Source: Spirilliplanes yamanashiensis (GTDB lineage Bacteria > Actinomycetota > Actinomycetes > Mycobacteriales > Micromonosporaceae). Taken from it: 64,000 nucleotides of DNA. Position 1 is the first letter of the stretch, and every line of letters starts with the position of its first letter. The notes beneath the pieces were generated by a model, which ran no database searches, had not been told where the DNA came from, and was given only the letters and a program-made list of their open reading frames with translations. Where the stretch lies: contig NZ_BOOY01000014.1 in assembly GCF_016863475.1 (NCBI RefSeq), forward strand, positions 62,001 to 126,000, in the 5' to 3' direction. The translations under genes were made by a program, and so were the position numbers. This document shows positions 6,829 through 15,546 of the stretch, piece by piece.

Positions 6829-8313
6829 TCAACTCTCCTGGCGCTCGCAGTTCACGAGCTCGCCGACGCCCGGGTAGTCCGGGATGCAGGTGTCGCCCCG
6901 CTCGGTGCCGTCCGGGCCGCCGTCGAGGACGTAGCGGTCGCGCTCGTCGTAGCCGCCGCCGCGCAGGACGTCGTCGCCCGCCTCGCCGTAGACCCGGTCG
7001 GTGCCGGTGCGGCTGCCCTCGCCGGACTCCAGCTCGTCGTCGCCGCCGCCACCGCGGACCACGTCGGCGCCGTGGTCGCCGTGGATGAGGTTGGCGCCCG
7101 CGTTGCCGGTGAGGGTGTCGTCGCCCCAGCCGCCGTACAGCTTCTCGACGTCCGCGCCGATGGTGTCCTTCTCGCCCGCCGAGCCGTCGTCGCCGGTTGC
7201 GCCGTCGAGGTCGGCGATCACGGTCACCAGGCGCTCGCCGTAGCTGACGGTGTCGGCGCCGGAGCCGCCGAGCATGGTGTCCGCGCCGAACTCGCCGCTG
7301 AGCCAGTCGGCGCCGTTGCCGCCCTCGATGCGGTCGTTGCCCGGGCCGGCCTGCAGTGAGTCGTCGCCGTCGCGGCCGTACAGGCGGTCGTTGCCCTCGC
7401 CGCCGCTGATCCAGTTGTTCAGCGCGTTGCCGCCGAGGGTGTCGCTGGCCGAGCCGCCGTCGAGGCCCTCGATGTCGAGCGCGATGGTGTCGCCCTCGCC
7501 CTTGCGGCCGTCGTCGCCCACCTGGCCGTCGAGGTCGGCGTAGATGACGTGCGTGCGGAACCCGTAGTTCACCCGGTCCCAGCCGGGGCCGCCGCGCATG
7601 TCCTGCGGCGCTGGGGTGTCGTGGTTCTGGAAGAACTCGTCGTTGCCGTTCTGCCCGTGCAGGGTGTCGCGGCCCGGGCTCTCCTCCAGGTAGTCGTCGC
7701 CGTCGCCGCCGTAGACGGTGTCGTTGCCCTCGTTGCCGTCGAGCCGGTCGAACGCCCCCTGGCCGAACAGCCGGTCGTTGCCCCAGCCGCCGCGCAGGTC
7801 GTCCTCGCCGTCGCCGCCCTCGACGTAGTCGTTGCCGTCGTCGGCGTAGACGTAGTCGTTGCCGCCGCGGGCGTAGAGCTTGTCGTGGCCGGAGTCGGCG
7901 TACAGCAGGTCGCGCTTGGGGCCGCCGGTGACCGTGTCGTCGCCCGATCCGGCGCGCACGGAGATGCCCACGTCGGCGTTGTTGACGACGGTGTCGTTGA
8001 GGTCGGAGACGTTGACGTTGATCCAGGTCGGGGCCGTGCGCGTGGTGCACCGGACCTTGGTGGAGTCGCCGCTGACGGCCCGGCACCCGGTGCCCGCGGT
8101 CACCGCCACCCGGTCGTCGACGGTGATGGTGTTGCCGGAGCGGGTGATGACCACGGAGTTGGTCTTGCCCGCGGCGGCGTTGAAGGTGACCTTGGTGGTG
8201 TCGTAGACGGAGGCCTTGCCGGTGGCGGCGGCCTGCGCCGGGCCGGCGAGACCGACGCAGGCGGTGGTCACCGCGGCGGCGGTCAGCGCCGCGGCGCGGA
8301 GTGGACGAGACAT
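6829..8313 (-). CDS. Secreted RTX-type calcium-binding repeat protein
   Basis: A 494-residue protein with a signal peptide (residues 1-28, cleavage after GPAQA). A beta-rich region of about 100 residues containing two Cys follows, and then from about residue 120 to 470 a near-continuous series of GGxGxDxLxG/GNDYVYAD-type nonapeptides, the hallmark of calcium-binding beta-rolls (hemolysin-type repeats). No protease, lipase or adhesin domain accompanies the repeats, so this looks like a structural or binding exoprotein rather than a toxin. Export is through a standard signal peptide, unlike classical RTX toxins that use type I secretion. It starts 16 bases after the upstream FG-GAP gene and is probably co-transcribed with it. 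Confidence 0.88.
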   Translation of the reverse strand: MSRPLRAAALTAAAVTTACVGLAGPAQAAATGKASVYDTTKVTFNAAAGKTNSVVITRSGNTITVDDRVAVTAGTGCRAVSGDSTKVRCTTRTAPTWINVNVSDLNDTVVNNADVGISVRAGSGDDTVTGGPKRDLLYADSGHDKLYARGGNDYVYADDGNDYVEGGDGEDDLRGGWGNDRLFGQGAFDRLDGNEGNDTVYGGDGDDYLEESPGRDTLHGQNGNDEFFQNHDTPAPQDMRGGPGWDRVNYGFRTHVIYADLDGQVGDDGRKGEGDTIALDIEGLDGGSASDTLGGNALNNWISGGEGNDRLYGRDGDDSLQAGPGNDRIEGGNGADWLSGEFGADTMLGGSGADTVSYGERLVTVIADLDGATGDDGSAGEKDTIGADVEKLYGGWGDDTLTGNAGANLIHGDHGADVVRGGGGDDELESGEGSRTGTDRVYGEAGDDVLRGGGYDERDRYVLDGGPDGTERGDTCIPDYPGVGELVNCERQES

Positions 8314-8329
8314 CGATTCCCCCGGATCG

Positions 8330-10021
8330 CTACAGGCCGTTGACGAAGAAGCCGTACCGGCTGACCAGCAGGCCCTCGTGGCCGACGTCGGTGCCGTACT
8401 TGACGTAGCCGGTGCTGAAGCCGCCCGGGCCGCCGCCGAAGGTGGTGACGCTGCCGACCGTGAAGTCGCGGTCCGCGGTGTCGCGGGTCTCCTCCGGGGT
8501 GCCGATCACGGCGTCGAACCCGCCGACGCCGTTGAGGTTCAGCAGGCTGACGGCCGCGCCGAACCGGTCGCCGCTCTCCGCGCCGTCGGGCGCGCCGGCG
8601 GTGTTCTGGCCGATGGTCTGCGACCCGGCGCCGACCATGCCGTCCTTCGAGCCCTTGAGCAGCACGACCGCGCCGGCGTCCGCGACCTTGCCGACGTCCT
8701 CGCCGGGCACGCCGACCAGGATGTCGCCGTAGCCGTCGTTGGTGACGTCGCCGACGGACACGGAGTCGCCGAACCAGTCCTCGTTCTCGGTCGAGTCGCC
8801 GACGCCGAGGGTGTCCTGCGACGCGACCCGCAGGCCCTTGGCGGTGAGGCCGGTGGCGTTGCCCTTGAGGGTCACGACCGCGCCGGGCTGGAGGTCCCAG
8901 CCGCTGCCGACCTGGGCGCCGGGCACGCCGACGACGACCTCGCCGTAGCCGTCCCTGTTCGTGTCGGTGACGCCCAGGCTCATGCCGAACATCCAGAGGT
9001 ACGTGCCCTCGCGGTTGAACGCGGCCGTCGCCGCCTCGCCGCTGACCGAGGTGACCTTCGAGGTGGCGAAGCCGCCGGCGGCGCCCCAGAACTGGACGAC
9101 GGTGCCGCTGCCGTTGTTGAGGTCGCCCTCGTTCTCGGTGAACGCGCCGACGATCAGCTCGGCGTGCTTGTCCTTGTTGACCTTGCCGATGGCGACCGCC
9201 GAGCCGAACGCGTCGTTGGTCTCCGCGCTGCCCGGCACGCCGCCCGAGTTCTGCGAGGTCCACTGGGCGCCGGTGGTGACGATGCCGGTGGCGCTGCCCT
9301 TGAGGACGACGACGGCGCCGGCGCCGCGCGCCGAGCCGATCTGCTTGCCCGGGATGCCGATCGCCAGCTCGTCGCGGCCGTCGCCGGTGATGTCCCCGCT
9401 GGACAGGGCCGCGCCGAACCAGTCGCCGTCGGCCGAGGCGCCGGGCACGCCCGCGCTGCTCAGGTTGACGTGCTGCACCCGGTCGACCTGGAGGCCGCCC
9501 GGCCCGCCGGGGAAGATCCAGACCGCGCCGGCGTGGTAGCCGAGCGCCTTGAGGTCGACCTCGTCCATGTCGGCGACCGCGAGGTCGTCGTAGCGGTCGC
9601 CGTCGAAGTTGCCCGCGACGATCTCGGTGCCGAAGCAGACGCAGCCGGTGCCGCCCGGGATCTCGGTGATGAGGTAGTCGCGGTGCGCCGCGGACGAGTA
9701 GCGCACGACCACGCCGGTGTCGGCGAACGCCGCGATGTCGTCGAGGCCGTCGCCGTCGAGGTCGGAGCGGGTGACGCCCGTGCCGGTCCGCGGCGTGGCG
9801 GCGACCGGCTCGCGGCGGTGCAGCAGCGTGACGCCGTCGCGGACGATCTCGTCGTAGCCGGGCAGCGACGCGGCCGCGGCCCGGGCGCCGCCCTCGACGC
9901 GGCGCAGGTCGTCACCGTCGAACGACGGCGCGACGGGCGCGGCGGCGGCCGCGGTGGCGGTCGTGAGCAGCGCGATGAACGTGGTGGTCAGGACGGCAGA
10001 GATGGAGTGCCTGATGCGCAT
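8330..10021 (-). CDS. Secreted FG-GAP (integrin-alpha-like) seven-bladed propeller protein
   Basis: A 563-residue protein starting at ATG 10021, chosen because CGGGGG lies eight bases upstream and a signal peptide (MRIRHS, hydrophobic core, AAAAAP) follows at once. Seven FG-GAP blocks are visible: two early ones (SDLDGDGLDDIAAF and GNFDGDRYDDLAV) and five later WFGAALSSGDITGDGRDELAIG-type units with Dx(D/N)xDG calcium loops. The number fits a closed seven-bladed propeller as in the integrin alpha head. Such proteins in actinomycetes are extracellular, with unknown ligands. The gene precedes the RTX-type gene by 16 bases, so two calcium-binding exoproteins appear to be made together. Confidence 0.88.
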   Translation of the reverse strand: MRIRHSISAVLTTTFIALLTTATAAAAAPVAPSFDGDDLRRVEGGARAAAASLPGYDEIVRDGVTLLHRREPVAATPRTGTGVTRSDLDGDGLDDIAAFADTGVVVRYSSAAHRDYLITEIPGGTGCVCFGTEIVAGNFDGDRYDDLAVADMDEVDLKALGYHAGAVWIFPGGPGGLQVDRVQHVNLSSAGVPGASADGDWFGAALSSGDITGDGRDELAIGIPGKQIGSARGAGAVVVLKGSATGIVTTGAQWTSQNSGGVPGSAETNDAFGSAVAIGKVNKDKHAELIVGAFTENEGDLNNGSGTVVQFWGAAGGFATSKVTSVSGEAATAAFNREGTYLWMFGMSLGVTDTNRDGYGEVVVGVPGAQVGSGWDLQPGAVVTLKGNATGLTAKGLRVASQDTLGVGDSTENEDWFGDSVSVGDVTNDGYGDILVGVPGEDVGKVADAGAVVLLKGSKDGMVGAGSQTIGQNTAGAPDGAESGDRFGAAVSLLNLNGVGGFDAVIGTPEETRDTADRDFTVGSVTTFGGGPGGFSTGYVKYGTDVGHEGLLVSRYGFFVNGL

Positions 10022-10111
10022 GTGTGAATCCCCCGTGAAGTAGTGCCGCCGCAGTGTAGGTCCGCGGTACGACACCCACAATCCCGTCGCCGTCCACTCA
10101 GGACGAGCCGA

Positions 10112-11344
10112 TCAGGCGGGGCCGGCGGTGATCTCCACCCCGGCGGAGCGCAGCCGCGCCACGAGCGCGTCGCCGATGCCGGTGGCCGGGGTGAGCACCC
10201 CGCCCTCCGAGGGCGGCAGGGCGTCGCCGTCGAGCGCCAGGGCCAGGGCCGCCTCGCCGAGCATGACCGCCGTCGCGGCGTACCCGGGATCGCCGGTGGC
10301 CTTGAAGCGCGACCGGTACCGGGCGCCGGTGCCGGTGGTGGTGAAGATGTCCACGGTGAAGTGGCCGTTCCGGCGGGTCTTCTCGTCGGGCCCCTCGCCG
10401 GGCTTGGGCAGCACGCGGTCGAGGACGAACCGGGTGGGCGGGAACGTCATGCCGGCGTAGAAGGCGACGACGCCCGCCTTCGTGCCCCGCGCGACCAGGC
10501 CGGACAGCGGCGACGCGCCGGTGCTCACCGTCTCGCGGTAGCGGAAGCGGCGGCCGTACGCCCAGCCGCGCAGCGCGTTGCTGCGGCGCACGATCCGGGT
10601 GTTGTGGCCGGCCATCACGAACGGGCCGAGCGTGCCGCGCAGCCGCGGGTGGACCTCGGCGCCGGGCACGGTGACCAGGTCCTCCTGCCGGCCGACGTCG
10701 GGCTCGTCGGCGCGCGACGGGGTGAGCGAGTACGGGCTGGCGGCCATCCGGCGCAGGTCGCGGTCGCCGCGCAGCTCGTCGAGCTGGTGGCGCAGGGTGT
10801 CGATGGTGCCGCCGCTGATGCCGCCGCGCATGCTGGTCACGACCATCGTCGTGTCGGTCAGCTCGCCGGCGCCGTCGGCGCGGACGGCGTCGAACAGGGC
10901 GTGCACGCCGATGTCGGACGGCACGGAGTCGAAGCCGCAGGAGTGCACGATCCGGGCGCCGGTGGACCGGGCGGTCTCGTGGTTCTCGTCGATGCTGCGG
11001 CGGACGAAGACCACCTCGCCGGTCAGGTCGGCGTAGTGGGTGCCGGCGGCGGCGCAGGCGCGGGCCAGGGCGTGGCCGTACTTGCCGTACGGGCCGACGG
11101 TGGTCGCCACGACCGTGGTGGAGGCCGCCAGCCGGGCCAGGGCAGGCTCGTCGGCCGCGTCGGCGACGACCAGCGGCCAGTCGACGCCGAGGCGCTCGCG
11201 GACGGCGGCCAGCTTCTCCGCCGAGCGGCCGGCCAGGGCGATGCGGGTGCCCGCGGGGGCGTGGGCGGCCAGGTGGCCGGCGGTCAGCTCGCCCACGAAG
11301 CCCGTGGCGCCGTACACCACGACATCGAAGTCTCTGTTGTACAT
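10112..11344 (-). CDS. Saccharopine-dehydrogenase-like oxidoreductase (Rv2449c/trans-acting enoyl reductase family)
   Basis: A 410-residue protein with an N-terminal Rossmann motif (VVVYGATGFVGELTA) and the family blocks RIALAGRSAEKL, TTVGPYGKYG, YADLTGE, CGFDSVPSDIG, NTRIVRRSNAL and YGRRFRYRE. This matches the mycobacterial Rv2449c and trans-acting enoyl reductase group, NAD(P)-dependent enzymes; the trans-acting members reduce a polyketide double bond during phenolphthiocerol lipid synthesis. No polyketide synthase lies nearby, so the substrate here is unknown. ATG 11344 gives the usual family N-terminus; ATG 11356 in the same frame is the alternative. The preceding VOC gene ends just upstream, suggesting co-transcription. 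Confidence 0.85.
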   Translation of the reverse strand: MYNRDFDVVVYGATGFVGELTAGHLAAHAPAGTRIALAGRSAEKLAAVRERLGVDWPLVVADAADEPALARLAASTTVVATTVGPYGKYGHALARACAAAGTHYADLTGEVVFVRRSIDENHETARSTGARIVHSCGFDSVPSDIGVHALFDAVRADGAGELTDTTMVVTSMRGGISGGTIDTLRHQLDELRGDRDLRRMAASPYSLTPSRADEPDVGRQEDLVTVPGAEVHPRLRGTLGPFVMAGHNTRIVRRSNALRGWAYGRRFRYRETVSTGASPLSGLVARGTKAGVVAFYAGMTFPPTRFVLDRVLPKPGEGPDEKTRRNGHFTVDIFTTTGTGARYRSRFKATGDPGYAATAVMLGEAALALALDGDALPPSEGGVLTPATGIGDALVARLRSAGVEITAGPA

Positions 11345-11363
11345 CCGCCCCAGCATGGCGTGC

Positions 11364-11702
11364 TCAGAGCGGTTCGGCGAACGTGACCGCGTTGCCGTCG
11401 GGGTCGTGCAGCGTGGCGAGCTTCGCGACGGCGCCCTCGACGACCTCGCCGACGTGCAGGTCGCGGGAGTTGAGGTCGCTGATGGTGGCGTCGAGGTTGT
11501 CGACGGCCAGGGTCAGGTAGGCCCGCCCGGCCGTCGCCGGGTCCTCGGCCACCTGCAGGGCGCCGCCGTCGGTGAGGTGCCACTCGGCGAGGCCGTCCAT
11601 GGGACGCAGGTCGGCGGGGCGGCCCAGCAGGCGTTCGTACCAGCTCAGGGCGCCGCCGAGGTCCCGCACGGTGAGCACGGCCAGGACGGTGGTGATCCGC
11701 AT
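11364..11702 (-). CDS. VOC-family protein
   Basis: A 112-residue single-domain VOC protein: TTVLAVLTVRDLGGALSWYERLLGR at the N-terminus, WHLTDGGALQV, the strand YLTLAVDNLD and the C-terminal TLHDPDGNAVTFAEP. It is assigned to start at ATG 11702; an in-frame TTG at 11711 is possible. It is unrelated in detail to the two VOC genes near 3 kb. It stands upstream of the oxidoreductase gene on the same strand and divergent from the hemerythrin-esterase gene, with 87 bases between the two starts. Confidence 0.85.
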   Translation of the reverse strand: MRITTVLAVLTVRDLGGALSWYERLLGRPADLRPMDGLAEWHLTDGGALQVAEDPATAGRAYLTLAVDNLDATISDLNSRDLHVGEVVEGAVAKLATLHDPDGNAVTFAEPL

Positions 11703-11789
11703 GATGACCAACGTGCCCAGCGGGACGGCTCCGTAATCGCGGACCCCTTCGCGCGGATAAGCACCGTTCCGGCAGGGTATCTGCAGGTC

Positions 11790-13361
11790 ATGCCGCTGTC
11801 ATACGAGACGCTGCCCGGCGACGTCGACCACCTCGTCGCCGACGACCACGCCATGGTCGAACGCCAGTTCCAGCACCTGGAGGCGGGTCGCGGCGACCGC
11901 CGCGTGCTGGCCAACCAGGTCGCGTTCGAGCTGTCCCTGCACGCGGACGCCGAGGAGCGGGTGCTCTACCCGGCGCTGGCGCAGGCGGTCGGCCCGGAGC
12001 AGGCGCGGCACACCCGCGACGAGCACCAGGCGATGAAGGAACTGCTGGTCACGATCGGTGCGGCCGACCCGGGGGAGCCGGAGTTCGAGAAAGCGCTGGC
12101 CCGGCTCGTCGCGTTCGTGCGCGCCCACGTCGCCGAGGAGGAGACCGTCCTGCTGCCGCGGCTGCGCAAGCACGCCGGCCCGGCGGCGATGGCCGAGCTG
12201 GGCCGGCGGTTCCTGGCCGCGAAGCGGTCCGCGCCCACGTACCCGCACCCGAACGCGCCGTCGTCGGCGCTCGGGCACCGGATCGCCGACCCGCTGGCGG
12301 CCGTCGCCGACCGGGTCCGCGACCTGGCGTCCGGGCGGGTGAAGACCCTGGCCACCGACCCGTCCGGCACGCTGGACCCGCAGGCGCAGCGGCTGCTCGA
12401 CGCGTTCTCGGCGCTCGGCCCGCAGCCGGTCGAGATCCTGGAGCCCGCCCAGGCCCGCAAGCAGCCCACCCCGGTGGACGCGGTGCGCCGGATCCTGGAG
12501 GAGGACGGGCGGTCCACCGCCCCGGAGCCGGTCGGCGACGTCCGCGACATCACCATCCCCGGCCCGGGCGGCGAGCTGCCGGTGCGGATCTACCACCCGA
12601 CCGGCTCGTACGTCGAGCCGCTGCCGGTGGTGCTGTGGGTGCACGGCGGCGGGTGGGTGCTGCACGACGTCGACACGTACGACGCCTCCTGCCGCGGCCT
12701 GGTCAACAAGACCGGGGCGATCGTGGTGTCGCCGGAGTACCGGCGCGCCCCCGAGGCGGTGTTCCCCGCCGCGCACGACGACGTGCTGGCCGCGTACCGG
12801 TGGATTCTGCAGCACGCGGCCGAGTTCGGCGGCGACCCGGAGCGGGTGGCGGTCGGCGGCGAGTCGGTCGGCGGCACGATGGCCGCCGCGACCAGCTGGG
12901 AGCTGGCCCGCACCGGCGGCCGCACGCCGGTCGCCCAGGTGCTGGTGTACCCGCTGACCACCGGCGAGCAGTTCGGCGAGTCGATGGCCGACGCCGCCGA
13001 CGCCCGCCCGCTGACCCGGCCGCTGCTGTCGTGGATGGCGATGCACGCGTTCGACGGCGTGCCCGGCGCCGTCCGCGACCCGCGCGTCGACCTGCTGTCG
13101 ATCCCGGCGGACGAGCTGGCGGGGCTGCCGCCGACGCTGGTCATCATCGACGAGCGCGACGTGCTGCGCAGCCAGGGCGAGGAGTTCGCCCGGCACCTGG
13201 ACGCGGCCGGCGTGCCGACGCGGCTGAGCAGCTACGACGGCGTCATGCACGAGTTCTTCGGGGCGTCCGCCGTGCTGGACAAGGCGGACCGGGCGCAGCA
13301 CGAGGCGGCCACCCACCTGCGCCGGGCGTTCGGGACGCTGTCGCCGCTGGCGGTGCGCTGA
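11790..13361 (+). CDS. Hemerythrin-like domain fused to an HSL-type alpha/beta hydrolase
   Basis: A 523-residue two-domain protein. Residues about 8-150 form a hemerythrin HHE domain with candidate iron ligands H20, H51 with E55 or E56, H79, and H113 with E116 or E117. After a linker (150-245) the C-terminal domain is a hormone-sensitive-lipase-type alpha/beta hydrolase: oxyanion motif HGGGW at 285-289, nucleophile elbow GESVGG with Ser359, an acid around D454/D457 and His487 in the VMHEFF motif. The family usually has GDSAGG at the elbow. The natural inference is an esterase whose activity or stability responds to oxygen, nitric oxide or redox state through the di-iron site. No signal peptide, so it is cytoplasmic. 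Confidence 0.88.
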   Translation: MPLSYETLPGDVDHLVADDHAMVERQFQHLEAGRGDRRVLANQVAFELSLHADAEERVLYPALAQAVGPEQARHTRDEHQAMKELLVTIGAADPGEPEFEKALARLVAFVRAHVAEEETVLLPRLRKHAGPAAMAELGRRFLAAKRSAPTYPHPNAPSSALGHRIADPLAAVADRVRDLASGRVKTLATDPSGTLDPQAQRLLDAFSALGPQPVEILEPAQARKQPTPVDAVRRILEEDGRSTAPEPVGDVRDITIPGPGGELPVRIYHPTGSYVEPLPVVLWVHGGGWVLHDVDTYDASCRGLVNKTGAIVVSPEYRRAPEAVFPAAHDDVLAAYRWILQHAAEFGGDPERVAVGGESVGGTMAAATSWELARTGGRTPVAQVLVYPLTTGEQFGESMADAADARPLTRPLLSWMAMHAFDGVPGAVRDPRVDLLSIPADELAGLPPTLVIIDERDVLRSQGEEFARHLDAAGVPTRLSSYDGVMHEFFGASAVLDKADRAQHEAATHLRRAFGTLSPLAVR

Positions 13362-13370
13362 CGGCGCCGG

Positions 13371-13703
13371 TCAGGCGGTGCGCCGCCGGGCGCGGTACTC
13401 GCGCACGGTGCGCGCCATCATGCCCAGCACGACGGCGTTGAGCAGCGCGCCGAAGGTCAGGCCGACGACGAGGAACGGCATCGCGCCCGCCCCGTCGGCC
13501 GCGACGGTCAGCGCCACCCCGAGGTACGAGCCGGGCAGCGTGACGAGGATGGGCCAGACGCCGGCGAGGTTGGCGTCGCCGCTGCCGTCGCCGGTGGCCG
13601 ACAGCCAGACGACCCAGAGCACGACGAGCGCGACGCCGATCAGGTAGGTGCGGGAGAGCCAGTTGCCGACGGCCAGGGCGGCGGTCCTGCGGAGTGCGGT
13701 CAT
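13371..13703 (-). CDS. Small membrane protein, SCO4225 family
   Basis: A 110-residue protein with hydrophobic helices at about residues 18-36, 45-65 and 73-95 and a basic C-terminus (REYRARRR). The loop SGDANLAGVWPILVTLP is characteristic of the SCO4225-type membrane proteins of actinomycetes, whose function is unknown. ATG 13703 is preferred to ATG 13712 because AGGATG lies nine bases upstream of it. The gene is convergent with the hemerythrin-esterase gene, with only nine bases between the stops. Confidence 0.75.
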   Translation of the reverse strand: MTALRRTAALAVGNWLSRTYLIGVALVVLWVVWLSATGDGSGDANLAGVWPILVTLPGSYLGVALTVAADGAGAMPFLVVGLTFGALLNAVVLGMMARTVREYRARRRTA

Positions 13704-13747
13704 GGCGATCATCCTGCGCGGGCGCCGGGCGGGGCTCGTGAGTAGCG

Positions 13748-14284
13748 CTACTCAACCGCGTCCAGGTCCGTACCGGTCAGCAGCGACCGGACACCCAGCT
13801 CGGCGGCCACCGCCGGCGGGGACTCGTCGACGATCACGGCCGCGCCGACGATCTCGGCGTGCGGCAGGGCCGCCCGGACCGCCCGCAGCTGCGCGCCGGT
13901 GGTCACCCAGTCGTCCACGATGAGCACTCGCTGGCCGGGCGCGACGAGGTGCGCCCGCACGCCGAGGGTCACGTCGGCGCCCCGGTGGTCGCCGGACGCG
14001 GTGCCCCAGCTCATCGGCTCGGGCACGGGTCGCGGCCGGTACGCCTCCACGAACCCCGCGCCCACGGCCGCGGCCACCAGCGGGCCGACGATGAAGCCGG
14101 TGCTCTCCGGCGCCACCACCACGTCGGGGCGCGGGTGCAGCGCCCCCAGCGCGGCGCCGAGCCGGCCCAGCACGGCCGGGTCGCGCCACCAGCCGGAGCG
14201 GTCGCTGACCAGGTGGGTGGCGGCCGGGCCGGGGTCGGTCCAGCGGAGGGCGTGCCGCAGTGCCGCGCGCAGGTCGGGCTCCAT
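13748..14284 (-). CDS. Phosphoribosyltransferase-domain protein
   Basis: A 178-residue type I phosphoribosyltransferase. The PRPP-binding loop is VLIVDDWVTTGAQ near residues 119-131, preceded by the flexible-loop region (YRPRPVPEP...GDHRGADVTLG) and an upstream strand VVVAPESTGFIVGPLVAAAVGAGFV that resembles adenine phosphoribosyltransferase. The N-terminal 45 residues are not typical of Apt, so the substrate may be a different base or a regulatory ligand. It is divergent from the PP2C phosphatase gene and stands alone. Confidence 0.82.
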   Translation of the reverse strand: MEPDLRAALRHALRWTDPGPAATHLVSDRSGWWRDPAVLGRLGAALGALHPRPDVVVAPESTGFIVGPLVAAAVGAGFVEAYRPRPVPEPMSWGTASGDHRGADVTLGVRAHLVAPGQRVLIVDDWVTTGAQLRAVRAALPHAEIVGAAVIVDESPPAVAAELGVRSLLTGTDLDAVE

Positions 14285-14436
14285 CCGATCATCGTGTCAC
14301 CGGCGCGACACGCCCCGCTGATCGCGGCTCACCGGGTCGATCTTCCCGGGCGCGACGGGCGGTCAGTTCGGCATCGGACGAGGGGTCAACCCGGTTCAGT
14401 CGCGGGCGTGCATCAGGCATGCTGTGGGACGTACCC

Positions 14437-15546
14437 ATGACGCTCCCGCCCACGGGCCGACGCCCGCTCAGCCCCGGATCCCGCGCCGGTCTCGGCGCGG
14501 CCCTCGTGCTGCTCGCGCTCGTCGCGGCGATCGATCTGGCCGACGGCGGCGAGGCCCACTACGTGGGGCTGCTCGCGGCGGCGCCGTTCCTGGCCGCGGC
14601 GTTCGCCGGCTGGCGCATCGTGCTCGCGGTGGGCGTGGTGTCCACGGTGGTCGGTGGGTTCTTCGCCGCGTACGGCGGGCGGCCCACGCTGGCCGGCATC
14701 GTCAACGTCGTCGGCATCCTCGTGGCCACCGGCATCGCCGCCGGGGTGGCCGTGATCCGGCAGCGGCAGCTCGACCAGATCGCCGAGCTGTCCCGGCTGG
14801 CGTCCGTCGCCCAGGCGGCCGTGCTGCGGCCGCTCGGCCCGCGGGTCGGCTCGATCGCGGTGGCGGGGCGCTACATCTCGGCGACGGCCGCGGCCGACAT
14901 CGGCGGCGACCTGTACGAGGCGCTGGACACCCCGTACGGCGTGCGGATCATCATCGGCGACGTGCGCGGCAAGGGGCTGGACGCGGTGCGGCTGGCGAGC
15001 ATCGTGCTGGGCTCGTACCGGCACGTCGCGTACGAGCGGGCCGACCTGCGCGCGATCGTGGCGGACCTGGACAAGGCCGTGGCCCGCAGCGTCGGCGACG
15101 AGGACTTCGTGACGGCGGCCCTGCTGGAGGAGCGCGGCGGCACGCTGACGATCGTCAACTGCGGCCACCCGGCGCCGCTGCTGCTGCGCCGCGGCCAGGT
15201 CATCGCGCTGGAGCCGCCGGCCCCGGCGCCGCCGCTGGGGTTCATGCCGGTGGCCCGGCCGCGGGTGGAACGCCTGGAGCCGGGCGACCGGCTGCTGCTG
15301 TTCACCGACGGGCTCGGCGAGGCGCGCCGGGACGGCGAGTTCTTCCCGACGGCCGACCGGGCGTGGCGGCTGCTGGGCCACGGCACGGTCGCGGACGGCC
15401 TCGCCTCGCTGGAGACCGCCCTCGTCGAGTGGGTGCGCGGCCGGCTGGACGACGACATCGCGCTGGTGCTGCTGGAGTACACGGGCGCCGACACCGGCTC
15501 GGCGGCGCCGCTGCCGAGCTGGGAGTACGGCGCCGCGGGCAGCTAG
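14437..15546 (+). CDS. Membrane-anchored PP2C/SpoIIE-type serine phosphatase
   Basis: A 369-residue protein. Residues about 15-105 contain three to four membrane helices (ALVLLALVAAIDLAD, LLAAAPFLAAAFAGW, VLAVGVVSTVVGGFFAAY, IVNVVGILVATGIAAGVAVI). The rest is a PP2C-type phosphatase domain of the SpoIIE/RsbU class: ADIGGDLYEA, GDVRGKGLDAVR, DEDFVTAALLE, NCGHPAPLLLRRG, FTDGLGEARRDGEFF and DDDIALVLLEY hold the metal-binding aspartates. Enzymes of this class dephosphorylate anti-anti-sigma factors; no sigma regulator is nearby, so the target is unknown. ATG 14437 is chosen for the GGGAC seven bases upstream; ATG 14419 in frame is possible. Confidence 0.88.
   Translation: MTLPPTGRRPLSPGSRAGLGAALVLLALVAAIDLADGGEAHYVGLLAAAPFLAAAFAGWRIVLAVGVVSTVVGGFFAAYGGRPTLAGIVNVVGILVATGIAAGVAVIRQRQLDQIAELSRLASVAQAAVLRPLGPRVGSIAVAGRYISATAAADIGGDLYEALDTPYGVRIIIGDVRGKGLDAVRLASIVLGSYRHVAYERADLRAIVADLDKAVARSVGDEDFVTAALLEERGGTLTIVNCGHPAPLLLRRGQVIALEPPAPAPPLGFMPVARPRVERLEPGDRLLLFTDGLGEARRDGEFFPTADRAWRLLGHGTVADGLASLETALVEWVRGRLDDDIALVLLEYTGADTGSAAPLPSWEYGAAGS

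Noticed and set aside
6829-8313. RTX toxin
   Set aside because: No toxin, acyltransferase or type I secretion genes nearby, and export is by an ordinary signal peptide.
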